Shown: positions 11,761-18,490 of the stretch, one piece after another
How the letters are laid out: each line of letters begins with the position of its first letter
Numbering within the stretch: the first letter of the stretch is position 1
From: an uncultured Clostridia bacterium
GTDB lineage: Bacteria > Bacillota > Clostridia > Christensenellales > UBA1242
Length of the DNA: 18,490 nt
Direction: 5' to 3'
Assembly (NCBI GenBank): GCA_944377765.1
Contig: CALWFX010000067.1
Location: 1-18,490 of the forward strand
Translations under genes and position numbers: made by a program
The notes under the pieces: generated by a model
Database searches by the model: none
The model's input: the letters and a program-made list of their open reading frames with translations, nothing else
What the model was told of the DNA's origin: nothing

Positions 11761-13920
11761 ATGAGTAATAAAAAAAATAAATCAAAAGAAAATTTAGTGC
11801 ATAGTGAACAAGAAAAGGACAATGCTAAAAAATATCAAAATGAAAACAGTCAAGTCGTTCTTGAATTAAAGCACATAAACAAAAAATATAAAATTAACAA
11901 TAAAGAATATTTTCAAGCACTTCATGATATAAATATCAGTTTTAAAAATGGAGAACTTGTTTCTATTGTTGGAGAAAGTGGAAGCGGTAAATCTACGCTT
12001 ATGAATTTAATAGGCGGATTGGATTCTGACTTTACTGGCAAAATTATTGCAAGTGGCAAAAGTTTGGGTGAACTTACTGATAAACAACTTGACAGTTATC
12101 GTAAAGACAAAGTTGGCTTTGTTTTCCAATCTTTCAACCTTATCTCACATCTCTCAATCTTAGACAATGTAACGCTTGCATTAACTCTTTCAAATGTAAG
12201 TGAAAAAGAAAAAGTGGAAAGAGCAACCAATATGCTTAAAATGGTTGGCTTAGAGTCTCAATTAAAGAAAAAACCAACGCAACTTTCTGGCGTACAGAAA
12301 CAAAGAGTGGCTATCGCCCGCGCACTTATAAACAATCCAGAAATTATTATTGCAGATGAACCAACAGGAGCACTTGACACAACAACCAGCATGCAAATTT
12401 TGAAGATACTTAAAGAGATTGCAGACAGCGGAAAGTTGGTCATCATGGTTACTCACTCTGAAAAAGTTGCATCAGTTTCTTCTCGTGTTGTTGAAATTTC
12501 AGATGGAAAAATTATTAGTGATAAAGTAAATGAGAACTATAAAAAACTTAAACCAAAAGAAAACAAAGTTAAGAAAAATGAAAAGGAAAAGAATGGAAAC
12601 CCAATCAAGCAAAATTTGTCATATTGGTCTGCAATACGCCTATCTTTTCATAATATGTGGGCAAGCAAAACCAAAAACTTGTTGATGTCATTCGGTGTTG
12701 CAATTGGAATAGGCAGTTTAATTTTAATGCTATGTTTTAGTTCCGGCATTACAGATTATATCAGTGCAACAATGAAATCTTATTCCGATCCAACAATTGT
12801 CACCATATCTAAAAAGAGCGAAGAAATGATGTCGTTTAGCACCTTCTCAGAAGAAGAAATTGACACTTTAACACAAGAAATAAATTCTTATCTTGCAGAT
12901 AACAATGTAAATTACACCATAACAGAAGATAATATTTCTTATGGCTTTAATGTGGTAACCATGTTTGGTAAACTTAGTGCAACTTTAAAATATGATAAAA
13001 ATGGCGATGGTAAAATAGGAGAAGATGAGCAATTATCTATTTATTATCTTTACACCACCCCGCCATATTACACAGAACAAAATCTTGTTGAAGGTGAAAT
13101 GTCAACAAGTGAAAATGGAATAATGTTGACACCTGCTGTCTATAAATTTTTTGGCGAAGAATCACCAATAGGCAAAAAAGTGGAAATATCTGTTTTTTAT
13201 AATGATACTCAACTTGTTACGCCTGACAGTGAAGATGCTCAAACTTCTGCCAAAACAACAATACCAATTGACCAAGAAATTACTGCAATTGTTGACACAT
13301 CAGTTATGTCTGGTTTTCCTGTTGTTTACATTGATTATGACCTTTTTGCATCTTATTATGAGCAATTCGCAGAAACACCATTATCTCCAAATTCTATTTA
13401 TGTTCAAACCGACAGCAAAGCAACTTCTGACATTATAAATCGTTACCTTTCAACAAGAGAAGATGTTTCAGGCTCCATTGAAGAATCGCTTGCAAATATG
13501 TTTACAGAAATGACAAATATAATTGGCACATCTCTTACTGTAATTTCCATGATTTCTCTGCTTGTTTCTGCAATCATGATTTTGGTTGTTATGTATATGA
13601 GTGTTACTGAAAGAACAAAAGAAATTGGTGTTTTAAAATCTATTGGAGCAAGAAAAAAAGATATCAAACGCATCTTTTCATCAGAAAGTTTCCTTGTTGG
13701 ACTTTTAAGCGGTATAAGTGGACTTGTCTTTGCTGGTATATTAATTTTAATCGTCTATATATGCCTTACAACCTTTGTTGGCTTTGCACCATTATCGTTT
13801 AAGTGGTATTATCCATTTATCGCCTTAGGTGTTTCCATTGTAATAAGCATTTTAAGTGGGCTTTATCCAGCAAGCAAAGCTGCAAAACTTGACACAATTG
13901 AATCATTAAGAAGAGAGTAA
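11761..13920 (+). CDS. fused MacB-type ABC transporter (ATPase and FtsX-like permease)
   Basis: The 719-residue protein joins a cytoplasmic ATPase and a permease. The ATPase has Walker A GESGSGKST (71-79), signature LSGVQKQR (175-182), Walker B with Asp199/Glu200, and the switch His232. In the signature, Val178 replaces the second Gly of LSGGQ. A charged linker (about 260-285) leads to a first span (307-330), a large outer domain (331-590) and three further spans (about 590-612, 645-670, 682-705). The FtsX signature TERTKEIGVLKSIGARKKDI lies after the second span. The outer domain includes DKNGDGKIGEDE (412-423), a canonical EF-hand calcium loop. Such fused transporters export peptides, antibiotics or lipoproteins, or relay signals by mechanotransmission; the substrate is unknown. 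A Lys-rich N-terminal extension of about 35 residues is unusual. GGAG lies eight bases before the ATG. Confidence 0.9.
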   Translation: MSNKKNKSKENLVHSEQEKDNAKKYQNENSQVVLELKHINKKYKINNKEYFQALHDINISFKNGELVSIVGESGSGKSTLMNLIGGLDSDFTGKIIASGKSLGELTDKQLDSYRKDKVGFVFQSFNLISHLSILDNVTLALTLSNVSEKEKVERATNMLKMVGLESQLKKKPTQLSGVQKQRVAIARALINNPEIIIADEPTGALDTTTSMQILKILKEIADSGKLVIMVTHSEKVASVSSRVVEISDGKIISDKVNENYKKLKPKENKVKKNEKEKNGNPIKQNLSYWSAIRLSFHNMWASKTKNLLMSFGVAIGIGSLILMLCFSSGITDYISATMKSYSDPTIVTISKKSEEMMSFSTFSEEEIDTLTQEINSYLADNNVNYTITEDNISYGFNVVTMFGKLSATLKYDKNGDGKIGEDEQLSIYYLYTTPPYYTEQNLVEGEMSTSENGIMLTPAVYKFFGEESPIGKKVEISVFYNDTQLVTPDSEDAQTSAKTTIPIDQEITAIVDTSVMSGFPVVYIDYDLFASYYEQFAETPLSPNSIYVQTDSKATSDIINRYLSTREDVSGSIEESLANMFTEMTNIIGTSLTVISMISLLVSAIMILVVMYMSVTERTKEIGVLKSIGARKKDIKRIFSSESFLVGLLSGISGLVFAGILILIVYICLTTFVGFAPLSFKWYYPFIALGVSIVISILSGLYPASKAAKLDTIESLRRE

Positions 13921-13935
13921 TCTCTTCTTTTTGTT
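13908..13935 (+). terminator. terminator overlapping the end of the ABC gene
   Basis: AAGAAGAGA (13908-13916) and TCTCTTCTT (13921-13929) are perfect arms, and the four-base loop carries the TAA stop. TTGTTTT follows. The last residues LRRE are encoded in the stem. Confidence 0.8.
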
Positions 13936-13946
13936 TTAATTAAAAT

Positions 13947-13975
13947 TTTACTCAATAAGAAATTTATGCTATAAT
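13947..13975 (+). promoter_or_regulatory. promoter of the AlkD-like gene
   Basis: TTTACT (13947-13952) and TATAAT (13970-13975) are 17 bases apart, and the ATG is 21 bases after the -10. Confidence 0.65.
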
Positions 13976-13996
13976 ATAAAAGTCAAAGGAGAAAAA

Positions 13997-14668
13997 ATGA
14001 CAACAGAGCAATTGATTGATAACTTCATAAAAGAAAATAGCGAAGAAAACCTTGCAGTATTTCATAAAAAATTAATAGACACAAAATTCAAAATTAATGG
14101 CATCAGAACCACAACATTAAGAAATTTCGCAAAAATACTATCAAAAGAAAATTGCAAAATTGAAGATATAAAACCATTATCGCACGAACATATCTTATTA
14201 AAAGGAATGATACTTGGAAACAAAAAACTCAGCGACAAAGAGATTATCGCTGAATTTAATAAATTTATTGATTACATAGATAACTGGGCAACCTGTGATA
14301 TGATTGTTGGTTGTCTTAAAAGATTAAAAACAGAAAATGGTTACAACTTCTTTACTTGTCTTTTAAGTTCGCAAAACCCTTTTAAAATTCGTGTTGGCAT
14401 TGTTGGGCTTATGTCAAACTTTCTTGAAACAGATAAAAAAGATGAAATTATAAATAACCTTTTAAAAGTCACAAATGAAAATTATTATGTTAAAATGGCA
14501 ATCGCTTGGCTACTTTGCACTTTAACCTGCAAAGATTTTAAATATGGTAGAAATGCTATTCAAAAATTTAACGATAAATTTGTTAGAAATAAAGCCATTT
14601 CAAAATGCCAAGATAGTTTTCGTTTGAGCGCGGAAAATAAAACTGAACTTAAAAAGTTGCGTATATAA
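13997..14668 (+). CDS. AlkD-like DNA alkylation repair protein
   Basis: The 223-residue, all-helical protein matches the AlkD family of HEAT-repeat DNA glycosylases, which excise bulky or charged alkylated purines. Features: FHKKLIDT and GIRTTTLRNFAK (34-46) at the start, and DNWATCD with Trp97 and the catalytic Asp101. Arg132 follows in FKIRVGIVGLM, and Trp171 in KMAIAWLL. These correspond to the known DNA-binding and catalytic Trp/Asp/Arg/Trp set of AlkD. AAAGGAG precedes the ATG. The gene is a single unit with its own promoter and a terminator shared with rplS. Confidence 0.85.
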   Translation: MTTEQLIDNFIKENSEENLAVFHKKLIDTKFKINGIRTTTLRNFAKILSKENCKIEDIKPLSHEHILLKGMILGNKKLSDKEIIAEFNKFIDYIDNWATCDMIVGCLKRLKTENGYNFFTCLLSSQNPFKIRVGIVGLMSNFLETDKKDEIINNLLKVTNENYYVKMAIAWLLCTLTCKDFKYGRNAIQKFNDKFVRNKAISKCQDSFRLSAENKTELKKLRI

Positions 14669-14674
14669 AAAAGA

Positions 14675-14700
14675 AAAAAGTGCTTAAATGCACTTTTTTT
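14675..14700. terminator. bidirectional terminator between the AlkD-like gene and rplS
   Basis: AAAAAGTGC and GCACTTTTT flank TTAAAT, with a T tract on plus and an equivalent tract on minus. It serves both converging genes. Confidence 0.85.
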
Positions 14701-15049
14701 ATTTGTTGTCTGCAGATTTAACTTTTGCAGCCTTACCAGTAAGATTTCTAACATAATAAAGTTTTGCTCTTCTTGGTTTACCGCTTCTAACAATTTCAAT
14801 GCTAGCAATTTTTGGTGAGTGAATTGGATATGTTTTTTCAACACCAACGCCATAAGAAATTTTTCTAACAGTAAAAGTTTCTCTTACGCCACCATTTTTT
14901 CTTGCGATAACAACACCTTCAAAAGCCTGAATTCTTTCCTTATCACCTTCTTTAATTCTGACATTGACTCTAACAGTGTCACCAACAGAAAATGTAGGAA
15001 TAGATTCTTTCATGTTCTCTCTTTCAATTTGGTCAATAATATTAGCCAT
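14699..15049 (-). CDS. rplS: 50S ribosomal protein L19
   Basis: The 116-residue length and sequence are typical of L19: an N-terminal helix, then FSVGDTVRVNVRIKEGDKERIQ, FEGVVIARKNGG, ETFTVRKISYGVGVEKTYPIHSPKI and RRAKLYYVRNLTGKAAK. L19 lies at the interface of the ribosomal subunits. AAGGAG precedes the ATG. In most Bacillota rplS directly follows trmD; here it follows yraN and has its own promoter and leader. Confidence 0.97.
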   Translation of the reverse strand: MANIIDQIERENMKESIPTFSVGDTVRVNVRIKEGDKERIQAFEGVVIARKNGGVRETFTVRKISYGVGVEKTYPIHSPKIASIEIVRSGKPRRAKLYYVRNLTGKAAKVKSADNK

Positions 15050-15133
15050 GACTTATCTCCTTTTTTCAGATTTTCGACATAATGTTCATATAGTTTTTTA
15101 AAATACCACAGCGGAGCATCAGAAGTCTTTTTA
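15050..15133 (-). promoter_or_regulatory. leader of rplS, probable L19-type autoregulatory element
   Basis: Between the promoter and the ribosome site lie about 80 bases containing GATGCTCCGCTGTGGTA (around 15106-15122), far richer in GC than its surroundings. Bacillota rplS genes often carry an L19 leader bound by the protein itself, and a CCGCTG-GGT block is what I recall of that motif. The match is from memory, not from a model. A Spo0A-box core (TTCGACA, 15073-15079, TGTCGAA on minus) lies inside this leader and may be chance. Confidence 0.45.
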
Positions 15134-15163
15134 ATTATAGCATAAAGAAATTTAAAATATCAA
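15134..15163 (-). promoter_or_regulatory. promoter of rplS
   Basis: TTGATA (15158-15163) and TATAAT (15134-15139) on minus are 18 bases apart, followed by the leader. Confidence 0.7.
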
Positions 15164-15220
15164 GTGTTTTCCAAAACTTTTTTGTTGATTTGTCAAACAT
15201 TTTTAATTTCAGTCTATCAA

Positions 15221-15251
15221 TAAAAAAATAAAAGTAAATTTCTTTACTTTT
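15221..15251 (-). terminator. terminator after yraN
   Basis: On minus, AAAAGTAAA (15243-15251) pairs with TTTACTTTT (15230-15238) around four bases, followed by ATTTTTTTA. It ends the trmD-rbgA-yraN transcripts before rplS. Confidence 0.7.
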
Positions 15252-15253
15252 AA

Positions 15254-15601
15254 TCACATAAATGCATTTTTTATATAATCAATTTTGTCGCCAACAATTT
15301 CAATAACATCAAAACGAACATCTGCATAAGGTTTCTTTTTCATAATCAAATACATTTGAGCAGTTTTTTTGATTTTTTGCTGTTTTCTGTAATCAACCGC
15401 TTCAATTGGTCTGCCAAATGCCAAAGTATCCCTTGCCTTTACTTCCACAAAAACAATCACATTTTTATCTAAAGCAATAATATCAATTTCGCCAAATTTG
15501 AGTTTAAAATTGGTTTCAAGAATTTTAAAACCCATTTTTTTCAAGTAATCAACTGCTTCAACTTCACCAATATTGCCCTTTATCTTATTATACTCTTTCA
15601 T
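15254..15601 (-). CDS. yraN: YraN family nuclease-like protein (UPF0102)
   Basis: The 115-residue protein has the restriction-endonuclease-like core of the family: GNIGEVEAVDYLKKMGF (9-25), then GEIDIIA (Asp40) and VEVKAR (Glu53, Lys55), the metal-binding E...D...ExK pattern. The family resembles archaeal Holliday junction resolvases, but its cellular role is not settled. In Bacillota it usually sits near rbgA and rnhB; here rnhB is absent between them. Confidence 0.9.
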   Translation of the reverse strand: MKEYNKIKGNIGEVEAVDYLKKMGFKILETNFKLKFGEIDIIALDKNVIVFVEVKARDTLAFGRPIEAVDYRKQQKIKKTAQMYLIMKKKPYADVRFDVIEIVGDKIDYIKNAFM

Positions 15602-15627
15602 AGTTTTTCCTTAAAATTAAAAATAAA

Positions 15628-16437
15628 CTAATCTAAGGTTATTTTTCCAATTCTACCCTTTCGAAAGTCATCAACAAAGTTATATGATGCTCTTTCATAG
15701 TCAATTTCGCCACCGCTGACAACAAACTTTCTAAGTTTTGCAATATCTTCAATATTATTACAATTCGGATAGCGTTTTTCAAGTAAACTTGGATATTTAA
15801 GTTTCAATATGTCAAAAAGTTCAGCCGACAATTCTGTAAAATCCAAAACTTCATCTCTAACACTGCCAACAAAAGCAAGTTTTTTTGCAATATCTTGATT
15901 TTCAATGTTTGGATAAAGCGTTCCAGGTGTGTCATAAATTTCAATTCCATCTCCAACATTAAGCCACTGTCCGCTTTTGGTAACTCCAGCCTTATTTCCA
16001 GTTACAGTTTTGGCTTTTTTGCAAAGGTTATTCACAAGTGAACTTTTTCCACTGTTAGGCACGCCAATAACCATAACCCTAATGGTTGCCTTAACACCTT
16101 TTTGTTTATATTTTAAAATTTTGTTTTGTGCAAGTTTTTTAATTTTGTTAATAACAAGTTCACTTTTAAATGCAGTGCTATTAAATAAAAGATAATCACG
16201 ATTTTCCTTAGCAAAGCAACTTACAAGTTCTTTAACTCGTTTTTCATCCGCCATATCAATCTTATTTAAAATAAACAAAACTGGCTTATTTTCAGAAATT
16301 TTATCAAGTGAAGGATTAAGTGATGAAACTGGAATACGAGCATCCAAAACATAGATAACAACATCAACTTTTTTAAGTTGATTTTCAATATCTTTAAGTG
16401 CCTTATGCATATGTCCCGGAAACCAATTTATTTTCAT
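15628..16437 (-). CDS. rbgA: ribosome biogenesis GTPase RbgA (YlqF)
   Basis: The start chosen is ATG 16437 (MKINWFPGHM, the usual family opening), preceded by AAAAGGTG. A GTG three codons earlier lies within that ribosome site. The 269-residue GTPase is circularly permuted: the NKID motif (58-61) comes before the P loop GVPNSGKS (125-132), the switch Thr near 153 and DTPG (169-172). RbgA drives late assembly of the 50S subunit. The C-terminal helical domain (about 190-269) is complete. Confidence 0.92.
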   Translation of the reverse strand: MKINWFPGHMHKALKDIENQLKKVDVVIYVLDARIPVSSLNPSLDKISENKPVLFILNKIDMADEKRVKELVSCFAKENRDYLLFNSTAFKSELVINKIKKLAQNKILKYKQKGVKATIRVMVIGVPNSGKSSLVNNLCKKAKTVTGNKAGVTKSGQWLNVGDGIEIYDTPGTLYPNIENQDIAKKLAFVGSVRDEVLDFTELSAELFDILKLKYPSLLEKRYPNCNNIEDIAKLRKFVVSGGEIDYERASYNFVDDFRKGRIGKITLD

Positions 16438-16497
16438 ATATAACACCTTTTACTTAATTTCTTAGAATAACAACCTTTACAAAATAAAGTGTAATTT

Positions 16498-16536
16498 ATT
16501 GCATACTACAACAATATATGGTGTAATATGCAATTA
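16498..16536. repeat. palindromic dispersed repeat, copy 2, across the trmD stop codon
   Basis: ATTGCATACTAC starts a 39-base stretch differing at three positions from the copy at 6363-6401, in the same orientation. The arms are ATTGCATACTAC and GTAATATGCAAT, now with one mismatch. It includes the trmD stop codon (16534-16536). On minus no T tract follows, so this copy is not an obvious terminator. Confidence 0.7.
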
Positions 16537-17199
16537 CTCATCCAGTAAGTCGCTTCTTGTGTTTGCAGTTTTTCGAAGGCTTTGTTCTCTTCTCCATTTA
16601 TCAACTTCTTGATGATTTCCAGAAAGTAAAACATCTGGAACAGAAAGCCCCATAAACTCTGCTGGTCTTGTATATTGCGGATATTCCAAAAGTCCATTTT
16701 CAAAACTTTCACTTTCTAAACTTTCTTTGCTTATCACCCCATCAACAAACCTTGACAAGCAATCAATTATAACCATACTTGGCAATTCTCCACCAGTTAA
16801 AACATAGTCGCCAATGGAAATTTCTTCCATATCAAAAAGTTGAAAAATGCGTTCATCAACACCTTCATAGTGTCCGCAAACAAAAATGAGATGATTATAC
16901 TTTGAAAGTTCTTTCGCTTTACCTTGGTTAAAAACCTTTCCCCTTGGCGAAGGGAAAACAATTTTACTATTTTCATCTTTAACGCTTTTGATAGCATCAT
17001 AAAGAGGCTGAACACTCATCAGCATTCCTGCCCCACCACCAAAAGGATAGTCATCACATTTTTTATGTTTATCCAAAGAGAAATCTCTGATGTTTATAAC
17101 ATTAAATTCCAAAATACCATTGTCAACTGCACGCTTTAAAATGCTGGAATTTAGTGGCGAAAACATTTCTGGAAACAATGTTAAAATATCAATTTTCAT
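16534..17199 (-). CDS. trmD: tRNA (guanine-37-N1)-methyltransferase
   Basis: TrmD methylates G37 of tRNAs using S-adenosylmethionine and prevents frameshifting. The 221-residue product has ILTLFPEMF at the start, DYPFGGGAGMLM (about 50-61), the knot region VCGHYEGVDERI and IGDYVLTGGELPSM, and the C-terminal LSGNH and TRSDLLDE. It is shorter than the 240-255 usual because it ends directly after the RPDLL-like motif, where the palindromic repeat begins. Its start overlaps the end of rimM by 11 bases. Confidence 0.95.
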   Translation of the reverse strand: MKIDILTLFPEMFSPLNSSILKRAVDNGILEFNVINIRDFSLDKHKKCDDYPFGGGAGMLMSVQPLYDAIKSVKDENSKIVFPSPRGKVFNQGKAKELSKYNHLIFVCGHYEGVDERIFQLFDMEEISIGDYVLTGGELPSMVIIDCLSRFVDGVISKESLESESFENGLLEYPQYTRPAEFMGLSVPDVLLSGNHQEVDKWRREQSLRKTANTRSDLLDE

Positions 17200-17689
17200 A
17201 ATCTAACTTTGCTCCTTCATACTCTTTTCTAATAACATAGAAATTGTCATCTTTGCGTTTAAAAATGTCTTTAACAAAAGGAAGCATAAAAAGCCTTTCC
17301 CCTTCTTTAACAATAATTAAATCGTCAAAGCCATAGTTTTCTGTTCCCATAATTTGCCCAACAAACTCGCCATTTTCATCATACAGAGTTTGCCCAACAA
17401 AATCATCAATTAAATATGTGTCAGAAGGTATTTTATAAAATTCTTCTTTAGCAATATAAACTAACGCATTTCTATATTTTTCAGCAGTGTTTCTGTCTGG
17501 AATAACATCAAACATGGCATATGCAAAACCCAGCCTATATGAACAAGACTTAGTTTTAACCGGCTTTTTATCAATAAACATTTCATGCTTACCATTAAAA
17601 ATCGCAGGGATATCAATAAGTGGATAGATTTTAACTTCCCCCTTAATTCCCTGCGGTTTAACAATTTTACCAACGCATAGTAATTCCAC
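17189..17689 (-). CDS. rimM: 16S rRNA processing protein RimM
   Basis: RimM assists maturation of the 30S subunit head by binding S19 and 16S rRNA. The 166-residue product has the N-terminal RimM domain (VGKIVKPQGIKGEVKIYPL, about 5-23) and a PRC-barrel (about 90-166, LIDDFVGQTLYDENGEFVGQI, then FMLPFVKDIF). It starts two bases after khpA ends and overlaps trmD, as usual in this operon. Confidence 0.94.
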   Translation of the reverse strand: MELLCVGKIVKPQGIKGEVKIYPLIDIPAIFNGKHEMFIDKKPVKTKSCSYRLGFAYAMFDVIPDRNTAEKYRNALVYIAKEEFYKIPSDTYLIDDFVGQTLYDENGEFVGQIMGTENYGFDDLIIVKEGERLFMLPFVKDIFKRKDDNFYVIRKEYEGAKLDYEN

Positions 17690-17691
17690 AA

Positions 17692-17922
17692 TTAGTCTCC
17701 AAACTTAACAAACACTTTTTTGTGTTCTTTTGCTCCAATAGACTTAATTATGGTTCTTATGCTACTTGCCATTTTGCCATTTTTGCCAATAACACGACCA
17801 ATGTCTTCACTTGCAACTTTAACAAAGAAAGTGATAGACTTTTCATCTTCTTCTTTATTCACTTCAACTTCATTCTCATTTTTCACAAGTGTTTTAACAA
17901 GTAATTCAAGTAATTCTTGCAT
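17692..17922 (-). CDS. khpA: KH-domain RNA-binding protein KhpA
   Basis: The 76-residue protein is one KH domain with the GxxG loop in RVIGKNGKMASSIRTII (about 43-59). KhpA forms dimers, and with KhpB it binds RNA and affects cell length and sporulation in Bacillota. The position between rpsP and rimM is the classical ylqC locus. GGAG precedes the ATG. Confidence 0.93.
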   Translation of the reverse strand: MQELLELLVKTLVKNENEVEVNKEEDEKSITFFVKVASEDIGRVIGKNGKMASSIRTIIKSIGAKEHKKVFVKFGD

Positions 17923-17933
17923 TGTTTTTCTCC

Positions 17934-18191
17934 TTATTTGTTTTCTTGGTTAATAACGCCACTCTTAACTAAAATAGATTTAGCAGTTTCAGTTGGAAGA
18001 GCACCATTTTTAAGCCATTTGCTTGCTTTTTCGTTGTCAATTTTAATTTCTGCTGGATTTGTGAGTGGATTATAAGTTCCGATAACATCGATAAACTTGC
18101 CATCTCTTGGACTTTTTGAATCAGCAACAACAACACGATAGAAAGGTGATTTTTTATCTCCCATTCTTGTAAGTCTAATTTTAACAGCCAT
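17934..18191 (-). CDS. rpsP: 30S ribosomal protein S16
   Basis: The 85-residue product has the S16 pattern: VKIRLTRMGDKKSPFYRVVVADS, RDGKFIDVIGTYNPL, and KASKWLKNGALPTETAKSIL. AAGGAG precedes the ATG. It begins the rpsP-khpA-rimM-trmD run downstream of ffh. Confidence 0.96.
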   Translation of the reverse strand: MAVKIRLTRMGDKKSPFYRVVVADSKSPRDGKFIDVIGTYNPLTNPAEIKIDNEKASKWLKNGALPTETAKSILVKSGVINQENK

Positions 18192-18270
18192 TTTAATTTC
18201 TCCTTTTAATTAAATTCTTTTGTTATATAAACCAGATAAACTGGAATATACCATAATAATACTTTTCTAA

Positions 18271-18490
18271 TTAGAACAATCCCCTAAGCCCTTTTTTGCC
18301 TTTAAGTTGTTTCATCATTTCTTTAGATTGTTCAAATTGTTTAAGAAGTTGGTTAACTTGCTGAATGCTTGTTCCACTTCCTTCTGCAATACGCTTACGC
18401 CTGCTTGCTTTAATAATATCTGTGTTGCGCCTTTCTTTTGGAGTCATACTTTGTATGATTGCTTTATTTCTTTCCAATTCTTTTTCATCA
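18271..18490 (-). CDS. ffh: signal recognition particle protein Ffh (C-terminal end, cut by the window edge)
   Basis: Only the last 73 codons are present; the gene continues beyond 18490. The residues are the C-terminal part of the methionine-rich M domain that binds SRP RNA and signal peptides: AIIQSMTPKERRN, SRRKRIAEGSGTSIQQVNQLLKQFEQ, then MMKQLKGKKG. Its place before rpsP is the standard Bacillota order. The 79-base gap to rpsP holds only a short hairpin (CCAG-TTTAT-CTGG on minus). Confidence 0.93.
   Translation of the reverse strand, partial: DEKELERNKAIIQSMTPKERRNTDIIKASRRKRIAEGSGTSIQQVNQLLKQFEQSKEMMKQLKGKKGLRGLF

Noticed and set aside
1..18490. CRISPR array, prophage or insertion sequence
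   Set aside because: No regularly spaced repeats, transposase, integrase or phage structural gene is visible; the only repeats are short palindromes and one 12-bp direct pair.

Overview
The window is a low-GC (roughly 30 %, by eye), densely coded chromosomal segment from a member of the Bacillota, most likely an uncultured clostridium. The evidence is AAGGAG-type ribosome sites before almost every gene, a T-box in front of thrS, the ffh-rpsP-khpA-rimM-trmD order, and the Bacillota ytxC-thrS neighbourhood. Several perfect or near-perfect Spo0A boxes (TTGTCGAA) and a YtxC-family sporulation gene suggest a spore former. I see no tRNA, rRNA, CRISPR array, phage or insertion sequence.

Layout. 96-686 encodes a secreted His-rich protein of unknown function. 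It is followed by a 350-base gap holding two strong inverted-repeat structures. The minus strand from 4158 down to 1041 carries a T-box-controlled threonyl-tRNA synthetase gene (thrS) broken by one in-frame TAA, then an unlisted 25-residue membrane peptide, yajC and a 97-residue small protein. A 71-residue gene with a strong promoter and a Spo0A box (4362-4577) runs away from thrS. It converges on ytxC (4602-5363, minus).

The plus strand from 5527 carries a lipoprotein, an unusual Rho-like protein (6565-7749), then an lgt / membrane protein / DivIVA-like cluster (7849-10141). The Rho-like protein has the N-terminal, RNA-binding and RecA-like regions of termination factor Rho but lacks a recognisable Walker A motif and the Walker B acid. 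Two perfect Spo0A boxes 40 bp apart lie upstream of it. This is the strongest candidate in the window for something undescribed: an ATPase-dead Rho paralogue possibly under sporulation control.

A probable leaderless heavy-metal exporter (10179-11189, minus) diverges from a MarR regulator and a fused MacB-type ABC transporter (11332-13920). The transporter's outer domain contains a canonical EF-hand-type calcium loop. An AlkD-like DNA repair gene follows.

The minus strand from 18490 to 14699 is the conserved translation and secretion cluster ffh (partial) - rpsP - khpA - rimM - trmD - rbgA - yraN - rplS. Here rplS lies last, behind its own promoter and a probable L19 leader. A 39-base palindromic repeat occurs after the lipoprotein gene and again across the trmD stop codon, 10 kb apart.
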